Source: Siphonodentalium dalli
Taxonomy: Eukaryota; Mollusca; Scaphopoda; Gadilida; Siphonodentaliidae
NCBI GenBank assembly: GCA_032622095.1
Contig: CP136065.1
Coordinates: 216,110,151-216,174,150, forward strand
DNA length: 64,000 nt
Direction of reading: 5' to 3'
Shown here: in pieces, positions 48,801-61,900 of the stretch
Numbering within the stretch: the stretch's first letter is position 1
Layout: the number at the start of each line of letters is the position of its first letter
Notes under the pieces: generated by a model
What the model saw: only the letters and a program-made list of their open reading frames with translations
What the model was told of the DNA's origin: nothing
Database searches by the model: none
Position numbers and translations under genes: made by a program

Positions 48801-51800
48801 CTGCTGTGGTTAAGGGGTCGATTACTTAGGGCATTACTGTATTTCCTGAGGCACACGCCTATGATCATACCATTTCTGCATGAGCTAGCTAGCATAGCTG
48901 AGTTTAATTTCAGTTGCCCATAGCCATTATTACCAGTACCCAAACCGATGTCTATAAAAGTTAGTTGATAGATCCCATGAGATTTGTTTTCTCAAAAATC
49001 AACCAATATCAAGTATCATTAACACATATTTAAACGGAGATCGCAGACGCTATATATCACATGTTTAACACAAGTTTGAATATGGTTACCAATAACAGTA
49101 ATGAATCAGAAATTTGAATCAGCCAATGGAAATGTTTGTATGAAAAACTTAGCACAATTAAAGATGCATAATCCGATTAAGCACCCCTCAATTACTATTT
49201 ATTAAGCACCCCTCAATTACTATTTATTAAGCACCCCTCAATTACTATTTATTAAGCACCCCTCAATTACTATTTATTAAGCACCCCTCAATTACTATTT
49301 ATTTGGATTCGGGGGTAAAAAATATTTGATTCGAACAAGGAACCCACCAATCAAAGCTCAGAGTTATTAGATATCAATTTTGACATCTATTATTTTCACC
49401 ATCGATAATTATTAGTGACCCAGTAAACAGTCGACGAGCCGATGGTCTCGGACCAAATTGCGGATGAAGATGGATAACTCTAAAATCAAGAGGCCTTCTG
49501 TTGGTGATAAGGCCAAATTTTGTCGAAGAAAATGTTGATAAATAAATTTTATAGTTAACAGTGGTTATCATTATTTTTGGGCAACTAATCAATTCTGATA
49601 ACTGAAGCGGCATTTCTAAAAATGTTGTTGTTGTTAGAATCTGATTATATGGGGACCATCGAATCGGATTGATTACCTTTAATTTGTACCAATAAAATAT
49701 TATCCCGGACAGATTGAACGCGAATAAAATGGTTGCATGTGCCAGATATTGAGACCTGAGAAATGGGAATTTGACTTTGCATGGCCTAAGAATAAGCTGC
49801 AGGGATTAGGCATGCCTAGACATAGCTAAAGCCACAAGGGACTATAGCAAAATGTGATAACCAGAGGAGGTGCATGCAAAAATAAGTCACCATATTCAGC
49901 AGAATTCTCATTAGAGTTGGGACTGTATTTGTTGAACTCATCCATATCATTATCCATTAAATCTAAGAATATGAAACCATGATTAGGCAACAAGAAAAGC
50001 ATGGATACACAGATAAATACTACAGTAATGCCCTAAATAATCGACTCCTTAACCACAGCAGAATTATGGGTAATTTTTCAGGATTTAGCTGGAAATATGG
50101 CTTGTTGCCATTCATCGGAAAGCTCTCGCTGAGAGCTTTCCGATGAATGGCAACTATGATAAGAATTTGTATACTCGCCAATTTTTATAAATGTTATATA
50201 TATTCATCTCTATAATGAGTCTAAGTGTGTGGTTTAAGGATGTCCCAGCCGCTTGAGTCCGAAATAGGGACGGAGGGTCACCAAAAACTTATAAAAATAT
50301 GTTTAGTGCCAATTACCATCAAACTCATACACGTTCTTAAATGATACAATGAATCAAATATTTGCGAATATCTGTCTGTGTTCTATATATAACTTCAAGG
50401 GTATAATCGAGATGGCACCAAGGCGGTCTAACAGGGGTAACTTTTTGCGATTAGATAATGGTGCGGGTTAAAATTTACTAAAGTGACGTTGTTGGTGTCA
50501 GGGGAGGGGCTATTTTTAGTGCAGATTTCGACCAAATTAATATATTATTCTTCTCTGTGATACAAGAAATATAAACGTGTGATTTAAAGACATGAAATTG
50601 GTGCCGTTTGGGTGAGAGATGGGGGGGGGGGGGGGGTTAGAGATGGGGGGGGTAATAACTAAGATAAGAATTTGTTTAGTTGCCGATTACCACCAAACTT
50701 ATATATGATCATCTCCATTATATAATGCATGCATGAGTCTAATAGACGTGGTTTAAATATGACAAAAGTGGCGCGGTTCAAGTCATGCATGAGGGGAGTT
50801 GCACCAAAGTTGATACAAATATATTTAGCACTGATTCTACCAAATTCATGCACATTCTTCTCTAACGATATGATGAATTAAATCAAATTTGAGGTCGTTT
50901 GGGTCATGGATGGCGAGAGGAGATTCACTAGCATTTATAAGATTGTTCAATTCGCCGATATCCAACAAACTTATATATAGTCATCTCCCAGGCCATCTCC
51001 ATGTCGTTCTAAGGAGTTTTTGGCATTCCAATTTCACAATCTCGACAAATGGTGACAGAATTATATCTTCTCAACTGTCATATTTATATGGGGATGGAAA
51101 TCAGGGCATTCCTATAATAATCTAGCAACACAGATACATAGAAGAAAGCCTTAAAAGTATATATATATCAATCTATTTAAAAGATACATATATTCATTCA
51201 AACTGAGGGACCTTGAATCGTCAGAGGATTGCATATTAGAATGGCTCATGTATATATTATAACACGATTGAGTCTGTCCCATTCAATATAGTTTCCACAA
51301 AAACAGTTACAATTGCCAAGAGATATGGAAATGTAGAGCAGGCCTGTTCAAAAATAGTGGTCACAGTGTGCAACCAAATATGGTTACTTCTGAGATAAAG
51401 GAAAACGCAGTCCGTAGCACATGACTTTTCAGAATCCTCCAATAGTGACATCTGACAAGGGTATATCTGCCCAATACCGAGGATTTCTTTAATTTTTTAG
51501 AACAGACTCATCGCCTAACATAAACAACTCAAAATCTCGCTGTATCGAGCACATGTAGCTGCTATACTTGAATAACATCATTTCTTTTAAACTGAAAATT
51601 ATTAGCCAGTATATAGCACCAGAACAGAGGAGCACCTGGACATATCTTTAAAAGATCTGTATCTTCATGAAGATATGATAAACTAGATTGATTGATTGAT
51701 TGATACATCTTTATGTAAAACACAATTGTTGTCTTTTATTTTTTCCAACTAATGTGTTTATGATGTTCATGTTTCATGCTGTAACGTCTGAATTATACGC

Positions 51801-54800
51801 AGTTGTAAATAAATAAATACTTCTTTATTCGTGGGACAGATTAAACGCGATAAACAAAATGATAGTCGCTCCGACCTGACAAGGTGAGCCACTACTTATA
51901 TTCCATGTGTAAGAATCATGTTTTGTGATGCCATTTGGATATACAATTTATGAGAATACGTGTAACACTTTGAGAGCAGGAGTATTCTCTATTCCCACCA
52001 AATGTCCACAGATGGTTTCACATCACTTTAACCTGGGCAACGCCGGGTAACCCTGCTAGTATCAACATAAAGGAGCAATGATTAGGTCCAGCCAGCAACA
52101 TACCAACATAAAGGAGCACTGATCAGGTCCAGCCAGCAACATATATCAACATAAAGGAACAATGATTAGGTCCAGCCAGCAACATACCAACATGAAAGTG
52201 TCAATGACACTGTAGCTCAACTTGGAAAGGGAATAATTTAATGTATTACAGTCAATGGAGCGATTAGGAATGTGGAAAGTTGAATGTCTAATAGTTTATA
52301 GACATGAAGAGAAAAGTAAAATCCAAGATGGCTGCTGGCGGCCATGTTTTTTCGGCTGAATGACCCCAAAATGAGTCGTTCCCATCTACATGTCATCGTT
52401 AACATCCATGACAAATTGTATGACGATCAGACTAAAGGTACGCCCTGTAGCCCATGCTAAAGAATTTAGTCATACAAAGAGTAAAATCCAAGATGGCTGC
52501 TGGCGGCCATGTTTTTTGGCCGAATGACCCCAAAATTACTCGTTCCTATCTACATGTCAATATTATCATCCATGACAAATTTCATGATCATCAGACAAAC
52601 AGTACGACCTGTGGCCCGTGCTAATGGATTAAATTTTTAAATCCAAGATGGCCACTGGCGGCCATATTTTTTGTCCGAATGACCCCAAAATAACTCGTTC
52701 CCATCTACATTCCAATTTCAACAACCATGACAAATTTTATGATGATCAGACTAAAGGTACGACCTGTAGCCCATGCTAAAGGATTTAGTCATACAAAGAG
52801 TAAAATCCAAGATGGCTGCTGGCGGCCATGTTTTTCGGCCGAATGACCTCAAAATGACTCGTTCCCATCTACATGTCATTATTAACATTCATGACACATT
52901 TCATGATGATCAGACTAAAGGTACAACCTGTAGCCCGTGCAAAAGGATTTAGTCATACAAAGAGTAAAATCCAAGATGGCTGCTGGCATCCAGGTTTTTT
53001 GGCCGAATGACCCCAAAATTACTCGTTCCCATCTAGATGTCATTGTTAACATCCATGACAAATTTTATGATGATCAGACTAAAGGTACGACCTGCAGCCC
53101 GTGCTAAAGAATTTAGTCATACAAAGAGTAAAATCCAAGATGGCTGCTGGCGGCCATGTTTTTTGGCCGAATGACCCCAAAATTACTTGTTCCCATCTAC
53201 ATGTCAATATTATCATCCATGACAAATTTCATGATGATCAGAAGAACAGTACGACCTGTGGCCCGTGCTAATGGATTAAATTTTTAAACCCAATATGGCT
53301 GCTGGCGGCCATGTTTTTTGTCCGAATGACCCCAAAATGACTCGTTCCCATCTACATTCCAATTTCAACAACCATGACAAATTTTATGATGATCAGACTA
53401 AAGGTACGACCTGTAGCCCGTGCTAAAGGATTTAGTCATACAAAGAGTAAAATCCAAGATGGCTGCTGGCGGACATGTTTTTTGGCCGAATGACCCCAAA
53501 ATGACTCGTTCCCATCTACATGTCATTATTAACATTCTTGACAAATTTTATCATGATCAGACTAAAAGTAGGACCTGTAGCCCGTGCTAAAGAATTTAGT
53601 CATACAAAGAGTAAAATCCAAGATGGCTGCTGGCGACCATGTTTATTGGCCGAATAACCCCAAAATTACTCGTTCCCATCTACATGTCAATATTATCATC
53701 CATGACAAATTTCATGGTGATCAGACGAACAGTACGACCTGTGGCCCGTGCTAATGGATTAAATTTTGAAATCCAAGATGGCTGCTGGCGGCCATGTTTT
53801 TTGTCCGAATGACCCCAAAATGACTCGTTCCCATCTACATTCCAATTTCAACAGCCATGACAAATTTTATGATGATCAGACTAAAGGTACGACCTGTAGC
53901 CCGTGCTAAAGGATTTAGTCATACAAAGAGTAAAATACAAGATGGCTGCTGGCGGCCATGTTTTTTGGCCGAATGACCCCAAAATGACTCGTTCCCATCT
54001 ACATGTCATTATTAACATTCTTGACAAAATTTATGATGATCAGACTAAAAGTACGACCTGTAGCCCGAAAGGTACGACCTGTAGCCTGCATTGTTGACGC
54101 CTTACGTACACACGTACACACGTACACACGGACGACGGACGACAAAGCCATGGCAATAGCTCAAACTTTACAAAGTAAAGTTGAGCTAATAAAGGAGCAC
54201 TGATCAGGTCCAGCCAGCAACATATATCAACATAAAGGAGCACTGATCAGGTCCAGCCAGCAACATACCAACATAAAGGAACAATGATTAGGTCCAGCCA
54301 GCAACATATCAACATAAAGGAGCACTGATTAGGTCCAGCCAGCAACATATCAACATAAAGGAGCACTGATCAGGTCCAGCCAGCAACATATAACAACATA
54401 AAGGAGCACTGATTAGGTCCAGCCAGCAACATATCAACATAAAGGAGCACTGATCAGGTCCAGCCAGCAACATATATCAACATAAAGGAGCACTGATTAG
54501 GTCCAGCCAGCAACATATCAACACAAAGGAGCACTGATCAGGTCCAGCCAGCAACATATCAACATAAAGGAGCACTGATTAGGTCCAGCCAGCAACATAT
54601 CAACATAAAGGAGCACTGATCAGGTCCAGCCAGCAACATATATCAACATAAAGGAACAATGATTAGGTCCAGCCAGCAACATATCAACATAAAGGAGCAC
54701 TGATCAGGTCCAGCCAGCAACATATATCAACATAAAGGAGCACTGATTAGGTCCAGCCAGCAACATATATCAACATAAAGGAACAATGATTAGGTCCAGC

Positions 54801-55884
54801 CAGCAACATATCAACATAAAGGAGCACTGATCAGGTCCAGCCAGCAACATATATCAACATAAAGGAGCACTGATTAGGTCCAGCCAGCAACATATATCAA
54901 CATAAAGGAGCACTGATTAGGTCCAGCCAGCAACATATACCAACATAAAGGAATGATTAGGTCCAGCCAGCAACATATATCAACATAAAGGAGCACTGAT
55001 TAGGTCCAGCCAGCAACATATATCAACATAAAGGAACAATGATTAGGTCCAGCCAGCAACATATAACATAAAGGAGCAATGATTAGGTCCAGCCAGCAAC
55101 AAATATCAACATAAAGGAGCACTGATTAGGTCCAGCCAGCAACATATATCAACATAAAGGAGCATTGATTAGGTCCAGCCAGCAACATATAACAACATAA
55201 AGGAGCAATGATTAGGTCCAGCCAGCAACATACATCAACATAAAGGAGCAATGATTAGGTCCAGCCAGCAACATATATCAACATAAAGGAGCACTGATTA
55301 GGTCCAGCCAGCAACATATATCAACATAAAGGAGCACTGATTAGGTCCAGCCAGCAACATATATCAACATAAAGGAGCACTGATTAGGTCCAGCCAGCAA
55401 CATATAACAACATAAAGGAACAATGATTAGGTCCAGCCAGCAACATATCACAACATAAAGGAGCACTGATTAGGTCCAGCCAGCAACATATCACAACATA
55501 AAGGAGCACTGATTAGGTCCAGCCAGCAACATATAACAACATAAAGGAACACTGATTAGGTCCAGCCAGCAACATACAACAACATAAAGGAGCACTGATT
55601 AGGTCCAGCCAGCAACATACAACAACATAAAGGAGCACTGATTAGGTCCAGCCAGCAACATATATCAACATAAAGGAGCACTGATTAGGTCCAGCCAGCA
55701 ACATATCACAACATAAAGGAGCACTGATTAGGTCCAGCCAGCAACATATAACAACATAAAGGAGCACTGATTGCCTGTATGCTTTAATAACTCAATCATG
55801 AAATAACATGAAATTAGAGATGAATAGGAAACATATATACACTATTTACAACATAGTCATCGTCATCTTCAATGATGATGATGG

Positions 55885-55917
<33 letters not shown>

Positions 55918-58900
55918 CGATGATGACGATTAGCATAATACAGCTGACGTTTATAGTGTTGATTATCATAATCATCATCATCATCATAATCATAATTATC
56001 ACCACCATCATGCAGTAATCATTGTCATCACCATCATCATCGTCGTCGCTGCTACAATCATCGTCCTCAACTCTCATCATCAGGATCATCGTCGTCATGA
56101 ACACACGTCATCATCATCATCATCATCGCCCTCATTATCGTCATCATCAATATCACCACTACCCTGCAGTCGTCCTCATCATCATCACTTACATTGTCTT
56201 ATTATATTAATACAAAATAGTGAAGTAGTGACACTTGATTAGGAAAGAACACCATTCTAGCATCTAATCATCATTGTTTTGATAAGTATATACACAGAAC
56301 GACACGATGTGTAAATGGGTTTGTCGATACGGCACGAGTGATGTCGCGGAAGGATAGAACGAGAGGCGCTTGCGCCTCGAGTTCTATCCCTCCGCGACAG
56401 CACAAGTGCCGTATCGACAAACCCATTTACACATCGTGTCATTCTGTGTTTATTACACGCTTCGTGTCCTAGAATCCGTGCATTAAAAATACATGATTAG
56501 AATGTTCTTTTAAGCTCACACAGGACGTGTTTGTCATGTGTGATGATTCTTTTATTTAAATAGTTCCAGTTTCATGGTTGAGGCGAACGTCATTTTACGT
56601 CAACGAGATGTGTATGGAACGTACGTTCCATACGGATTTGTGAATATGGAACAGCAATAACACTGTACTTCTAGGAACAAGCGTGTAATAAAAGCATGTG
56701 TGGATTTTTGGTAAATTGATTCATACACAGGCAAGAAATTGCTGATAACCTGTTAAGGTTATTAAATTAAGGTTTTTTATTGAGATCTGATGAAAATTTG
56801 AGAGGTGGTTGCCGATTAGAGCCTCGAAGTTTTATTGCTAAAAAGTTTGGCCAAAGTGAACATTAGTGTTACTGTGGAATTACCAATAAAAGCTAAATTA
56901 GTCCAATAAGATACCAAAGTTAATCAAAACTGACAGTAAACATCGAGAAAGCTAGGTCAAAGCATTGAAAATATTATCAAAATCATATCCAGACTAAAAT
57001 ATTTGAACTTAAAACATAACTACACTTAACAGTTTTGTTTCAACACATGAAATTTTGTTATTGAGAACAATCAATAATGAATATTTTAAAGAACAAAGTT
57101 TTTATCTATTTTTCCAGTTCTTCTTAGTTGTTTTTACAGACTTTTATATTGTTTACAAATTTACCCACTGCGAGTGCCTTGGGTCCCTATTAATCCAAGC
57201 AGATTGTTTGTCTATAATGTAAACGTGGAAATATTTATACTTATATATACTTATTTCTTGAACTCATCCAAGATATTCATTAGTAGAAGCCAAATCTGGT
57301 TGAAATAAAAAAATGTTTTGTAATCGCGCTTAAGCCGGGAAATAGACGCCTATAAACGATCCAGTAGGGATAACTCCTGAAAAAAAAAAACATGTGAACA
57401 GGACTGGATATCGATCTCATCTACATAATAGTCCATGGGCCAAAACAAAAAATATCTCTTTTGATCCACTTTGACAAAAACAAAGGTTTCTATATATCAA
57501 ATCCAAGGTTATTATCTCCCGCATCAGAAAAATACATGTTGCCAGGCTGGCCAAGTGTCCAAACATGGCGAAAATTATGGGAGATAACTCCTGCCCCATA
57601 TAAAATATAGGATTTTACCCAAGTATGATCTACCGCCCACAGTGGCAGTCAATGAAGGACCACTGATCTAAAACATAATAATCCATGAAACGATATATAA
57701 TTTCCTGACATAATGGCTACACAATTTAGGAAAAATCTCATTCAAAATGTAGAATTGGTCCAAAAAAACTGTTAAGTTATTTTTTTTGGATGAAATTTGA
57801 CACCATGCCTATCCATATTATATGAGGTAGCAATTATACTGAAAACATACTTCATGAGACTATAAAAGTCCAGAATCTAAAGCTGTGATAAGTTTGAAAT
57901 ATCAAGTAAAACTTAACCCTACACACCCCCCCCCCCCCCCCCCCACCCCCCAAACTCACAATTTGATTTGTGTATATAATGAAGTGAGTTAGTGATACCT
58001 GCTGATATTGTGGAAGGACATGGATCCATGTTACAAGTATAAATCTGTTGTGATATTCCAGTGCAGTTCTTTCCACCATTCTTTGGAGCTGGATTGTTAC
58101 ATACTCTGAAGATTGGTTGCGTCCCTTCGCCGCAGGTAACACTGCAGGATTCATTTGCCTCCCATTTACTCCAATTTCCATTGACTGAAAAGATAGAAAT
58201 CATTAACCCTTTCATGACAGGAATTACGCCAGGGACCAGCCTGGATGTTTCAAATTGGGAGAATTCACTTCTCTCTAGACCGGTACACAGGGACCAGCCT
58301 GGATGTTTCAAATCGGGAGAATTCACTTCTCTCTAGACCGGTACACAGGGACCAGCCTGGATGTTTCAAATCGGGAGAATTCACTTCTCTCTAGACCGGT
58401 ACACAGGGACCAGCCTGGATTTTTCAAATCGGGAGAAATCACTTCTCTCTAGACCGGTACACAGGGACTAGCCTAGAGGTTTCAAATTGGGAAAAGTCAC
58501 TTCTCTCTAGACCGGTACACAGGGACCAGTCTGGAGGTTTCAAATTGAGAGAAGTCACTTCTCTAGACCGGTACACAGGGACCAGCCTGGAGGTTTCAAA
58601 TTGAGAGAAGTCACTTCTCTCTAGACCGGTACACAGGGACCAGCCTAGAGGTTTCAAATTGGGAGAAGTCACTTCTCTCTAGACCGGTACACAGGGAAGT
58701 ATGATCTACCGCCCACGGTGGCAGTCAATGAAGGACCAATGGTCTAAAATTGATGTATGTCGTTCAACATATAATAATCTGTGAAACGTTATATAATTTC
58801 CTTACATAATGGGTACACAATTTAGGAAAAATCTCATTCAAATTGTAGAATTGGTGCAAAAAAACTGCAAAGTTATTTTCTTTGATGAGATTTGACACCA

Positions 58901-61900
58901 TGCCTATCCAGATTATATGAGGTAGCAATTATACTGAAAACATACTTCATGAGACTATAAAAGTCCAGAATCTAAAGCTGTGATAAGTTTGAAATATCAA
59001 GTAAAACTTAACCCAACACTCCCCCCCCCCCACCCCCCAAACTCATGATTTGACTTGTGTATATAATGAAGTGAGCTAGTGATACCTGCTGATGTTGTGG
59101 AAGGACATGGATCCATGTTACAAGTATAAATCTGTTGTGATATTCCAGTGCAGTTCTTTCCACCATTCTTTGGAGCTGGATTGTTACATACTCTGAAGAT
59201 TGGTTGCGTCCCTTCGCCGCAGGTAACACTGCAGGATTCATTTGCCTCCCATTTACTCCAATTTCCATTGACTGAAAAGATAGAAATCATTAACCTTTTC
59301 ATGACAGGAATTACGCCAGGGACCAGCCTGCATGTTTCAAATCGGGAGAAATCACTTCTCTCTAGACCAGTACACAGGGACCAGCCTGGATTTTTCAAAT
59401 CGGGAGAAGTCACTTCTCTCTAGACCGGTACACAGGGACCAGCCTAGAGGTTTCAAATTGGGAGAAGTCACTTCTCTCTAGACTGGTACACAGGGACCAG
59501 CCTAGAGGTTTCAAATTGGGAAAAATCACTTCTCTCTAGACCGGTACACAGGGACCAGCCTGGAGGTTTCAAATTGAGAGAAGTGACTTCTCTCTAGACC
59601 GGTACACAGGGACCAGCCGAGAGGTTTCAAATTGAGAGAAGTCACTTCTCTCTAGACTGGTACACAGGGACCAGTCTGGAAGTTTCAAATTGGGAGAAGT
59701 CACTTCTCTCTAGACCGGTACACAGGGAAGTATGATCTACCGCCCACGGTGGCAGTCAATGAAGGACCAATGGTCTAAAATTGATGTATGTCGTTCAACA
59801 TATAATAATCTGTGAAACGTTATATAATTTCCTTACATAATGGGTACACAATTTAGGAAAAATCTCATTCAAATTGTAGAATTGGTGCAAAAAAACTGCA
59901 AAGTTATTTTCTTTGATGAGATTTGACACCATGCCTATCCAGATTATATGAGGTAGCAATTATACTGAAAACATACTTCATGACGCTATAAAAGTCCAGA
60001 ATCTAAAGCTGTGATAAGTTTGAAATATCAAGTAAAACTTAACCCTACACACCCCCCCCCCACCCCCCAAACTCACAATTTGATTTGTGTATATAATGAA
60101 GTGAGCTAGTGATACCTGCTGATGTTGTGGAAGGACATGGATCCATGTTACAAGTATAAATCTGTTGTGATATTCCAGTGCAGTTCTTTCCACCATTCTT
60201 TGGAGCTGGATTGTTACATACTCTGAAGATTGGTTGCGCCCCTTCGCCGCAGGTAACACTGCAGGATTCATTTGCCTCCCATTTACTCCAATTTCCATTG
60301 ACTGAAAAGATAGAAATCATTAACCCTTTCATGACAGGAATTACGCCAGGGACCAGCCTGGATGTTTCAAATTGGGAGAATTCACTTCTCTCTAGACCGG
60401 TACACAGGGACCAGCCTGGATGTTTCAAATCGGGAGAATTCAATTCTCTCTAGACCGGTACACAGGGACCAGCCTGGATGTTTCAAATCGGGAGAATTCA
60501 CTTCTCTCTAGACCGGTACACAGGGACCAGCCTCAAGGTTTCAAATCGGGAGAATTCACTTCTCTCTAGACCGGTACACAGGGACCAGCCTGGATGTTTC
60601 AAATCGGGAGAATTCACTTCTCTCTAGACCGGTACACAGGGACCAGCCTGGATGTTTCAAATCGGAAGAATTCACTTCTCTCTAGACCGTTACACAGGGA
60701 CCAGCCTGGAAGTTTCAAATCGGGAGAATTCACTTCTCTGTAGACCGGTACACAGGGACCAGCCTTGAGGTTTCAAATTGGGAGAAGTCAATTCTCTCTA
60801 GACCGTACACAGGGACCAGCCTAGAGGTTTCAAATCGGGAGAATCCACTTCTCTCTAGACCAGTACACAGGGACCAGCCAAGGGGATTCAAATTGGGAGA
60901 ATTCACTTCTATCTAGACCGGTACACAGGGACCAGCCTAGAGGATTCAAATTGGGAGAATTCACTTCTCTCTAGACCGGTACACAGGGACCAGCCTAGAG
61001 GTTTCAAATTGGGAGAAGTCAATTCTCTCTAGACCGGTACACAGGGACCAGCCTAGAGGATTCAAAATGGGAGAATTCACTTCTCTCTAGACCGGTACAC
61101 AGGGACCAGACTGGAGGTTTCAAATTGGGAGGTCACTTCTCTCTAGACCGGTACACAGGGACCAGCGTAGAGGTTTCAAATCGGGAGGTCACTTCTCTCT
61201 AGACCGGTACACAGGGACCAGAGACAGACCTTGGAGATTTTTGTTTTGGAACAACTGGATCAACATCCTTAGTTGGTTTCGAAGCAAACGTAAAAACTGT
61301 AGTAGCTGTATCCATTGCCTGTGAGACAGGTTCAGGAACAGGAGGAATATCAGTCTCTTGCACTTGTGTTGCTAATGATATACTGTCGAGTTTTGTTTGA
61401 TTCTCTGTCTGAGTGCTGGCATTAACATACTTTTTCTTAGAAACGGCAGCCGAGTATGTGACTTGAGGAATTGTTGGTCTGGCACCAACTAATTTCTTAG
61501 CATCCATGTACAATAAATGTTTCTCAGCCTTACATCTTTGTATCTTGAATTCATAGTCCCATATAGGACATGAATGATCCATTGCAGCATGTGAACCTGG
61601 ACAGTTTGAACATTTTTTAGGATTTGTACAATCCTTATAATCAAAACCAGAAAGAGAACAGTGTGCACAAATGGTTTGTTTACTTTTACAATGTCCCTGG
61701 CCATGGCCATAGCCCTGGCATTTAAAACATCGTAATGGATTTGGAACATAGTACTTATATCTATCTTCATGTACCCAACCTTCAATGTCGGTGGATGTTC
61801 ACAAGATAACTATTCAGAGGAATACAAGAGCCCATTTATCAATCATTATAGTGAATAAGACACCATTATAATCAGTACAGTGAGTAAGAACACCATTATA

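Larger units (their letters stand above)
47470..48980. repeat. Tandem segmental duplication of about 690 bp
   Basis: Copy 1 about 47470-48150, copy 2 about 48151-48980. Each holds a full family H element plus a shared tail (GTAGCAAACTTTCAGTCTGT, TTCCTGAGGCACACGCC, GTTAGTTGATAGATCCCATG). Copy 2 additionally carries a family M insertion at 48711-48839. Confidence 0.85.
57617..61222 (-). repeat. Threefold tandem duplication carrying a TSP1 exon and a 58-bp satellite
   Basis: Units 57617-58697, 58698-59729 and 59730-61222 each contain, left to right: AGTATGATCTACCGCCCAC, about 300 bp of intron, a C-rich tract, a TSP1 exon (minus strand), TTAACC(C/T)TTTCATGACAGG, and a 58-bp satellite array. Units differ by few substitutions, mainly in satellite copy number (about 8, 7 and 15). 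Confidence 0.92.

Noticed and set aside
49170-49302. Regularly spaced direct repeats at 49.2 kb considered as a CRISPR-like array
   Set aside because: No spacers; the 26-bp units are contiguous. The same applies to the 36-, 43- and 58-bp arrays, and the genome is eukaryotic.
50889-51125. Plus-strand frame of 78 codons
   Set aside because: Lies in a diverged tandem repeat and resembles no family; no splice or start context.
55814-56210. Asp/Ile/Met-rich and Ser/His-rich frames
   Set aside because: They are translations of the GAT/ATC microsatellites.
58061-58336. Plus-strand 91-codon frame repeated in three units
   Set aside because: It is the complement of the TSP1 exon plus satellite. The minus-strand reading has the TSP1 cysteine pattern and splice sites; the plus strand has neither.
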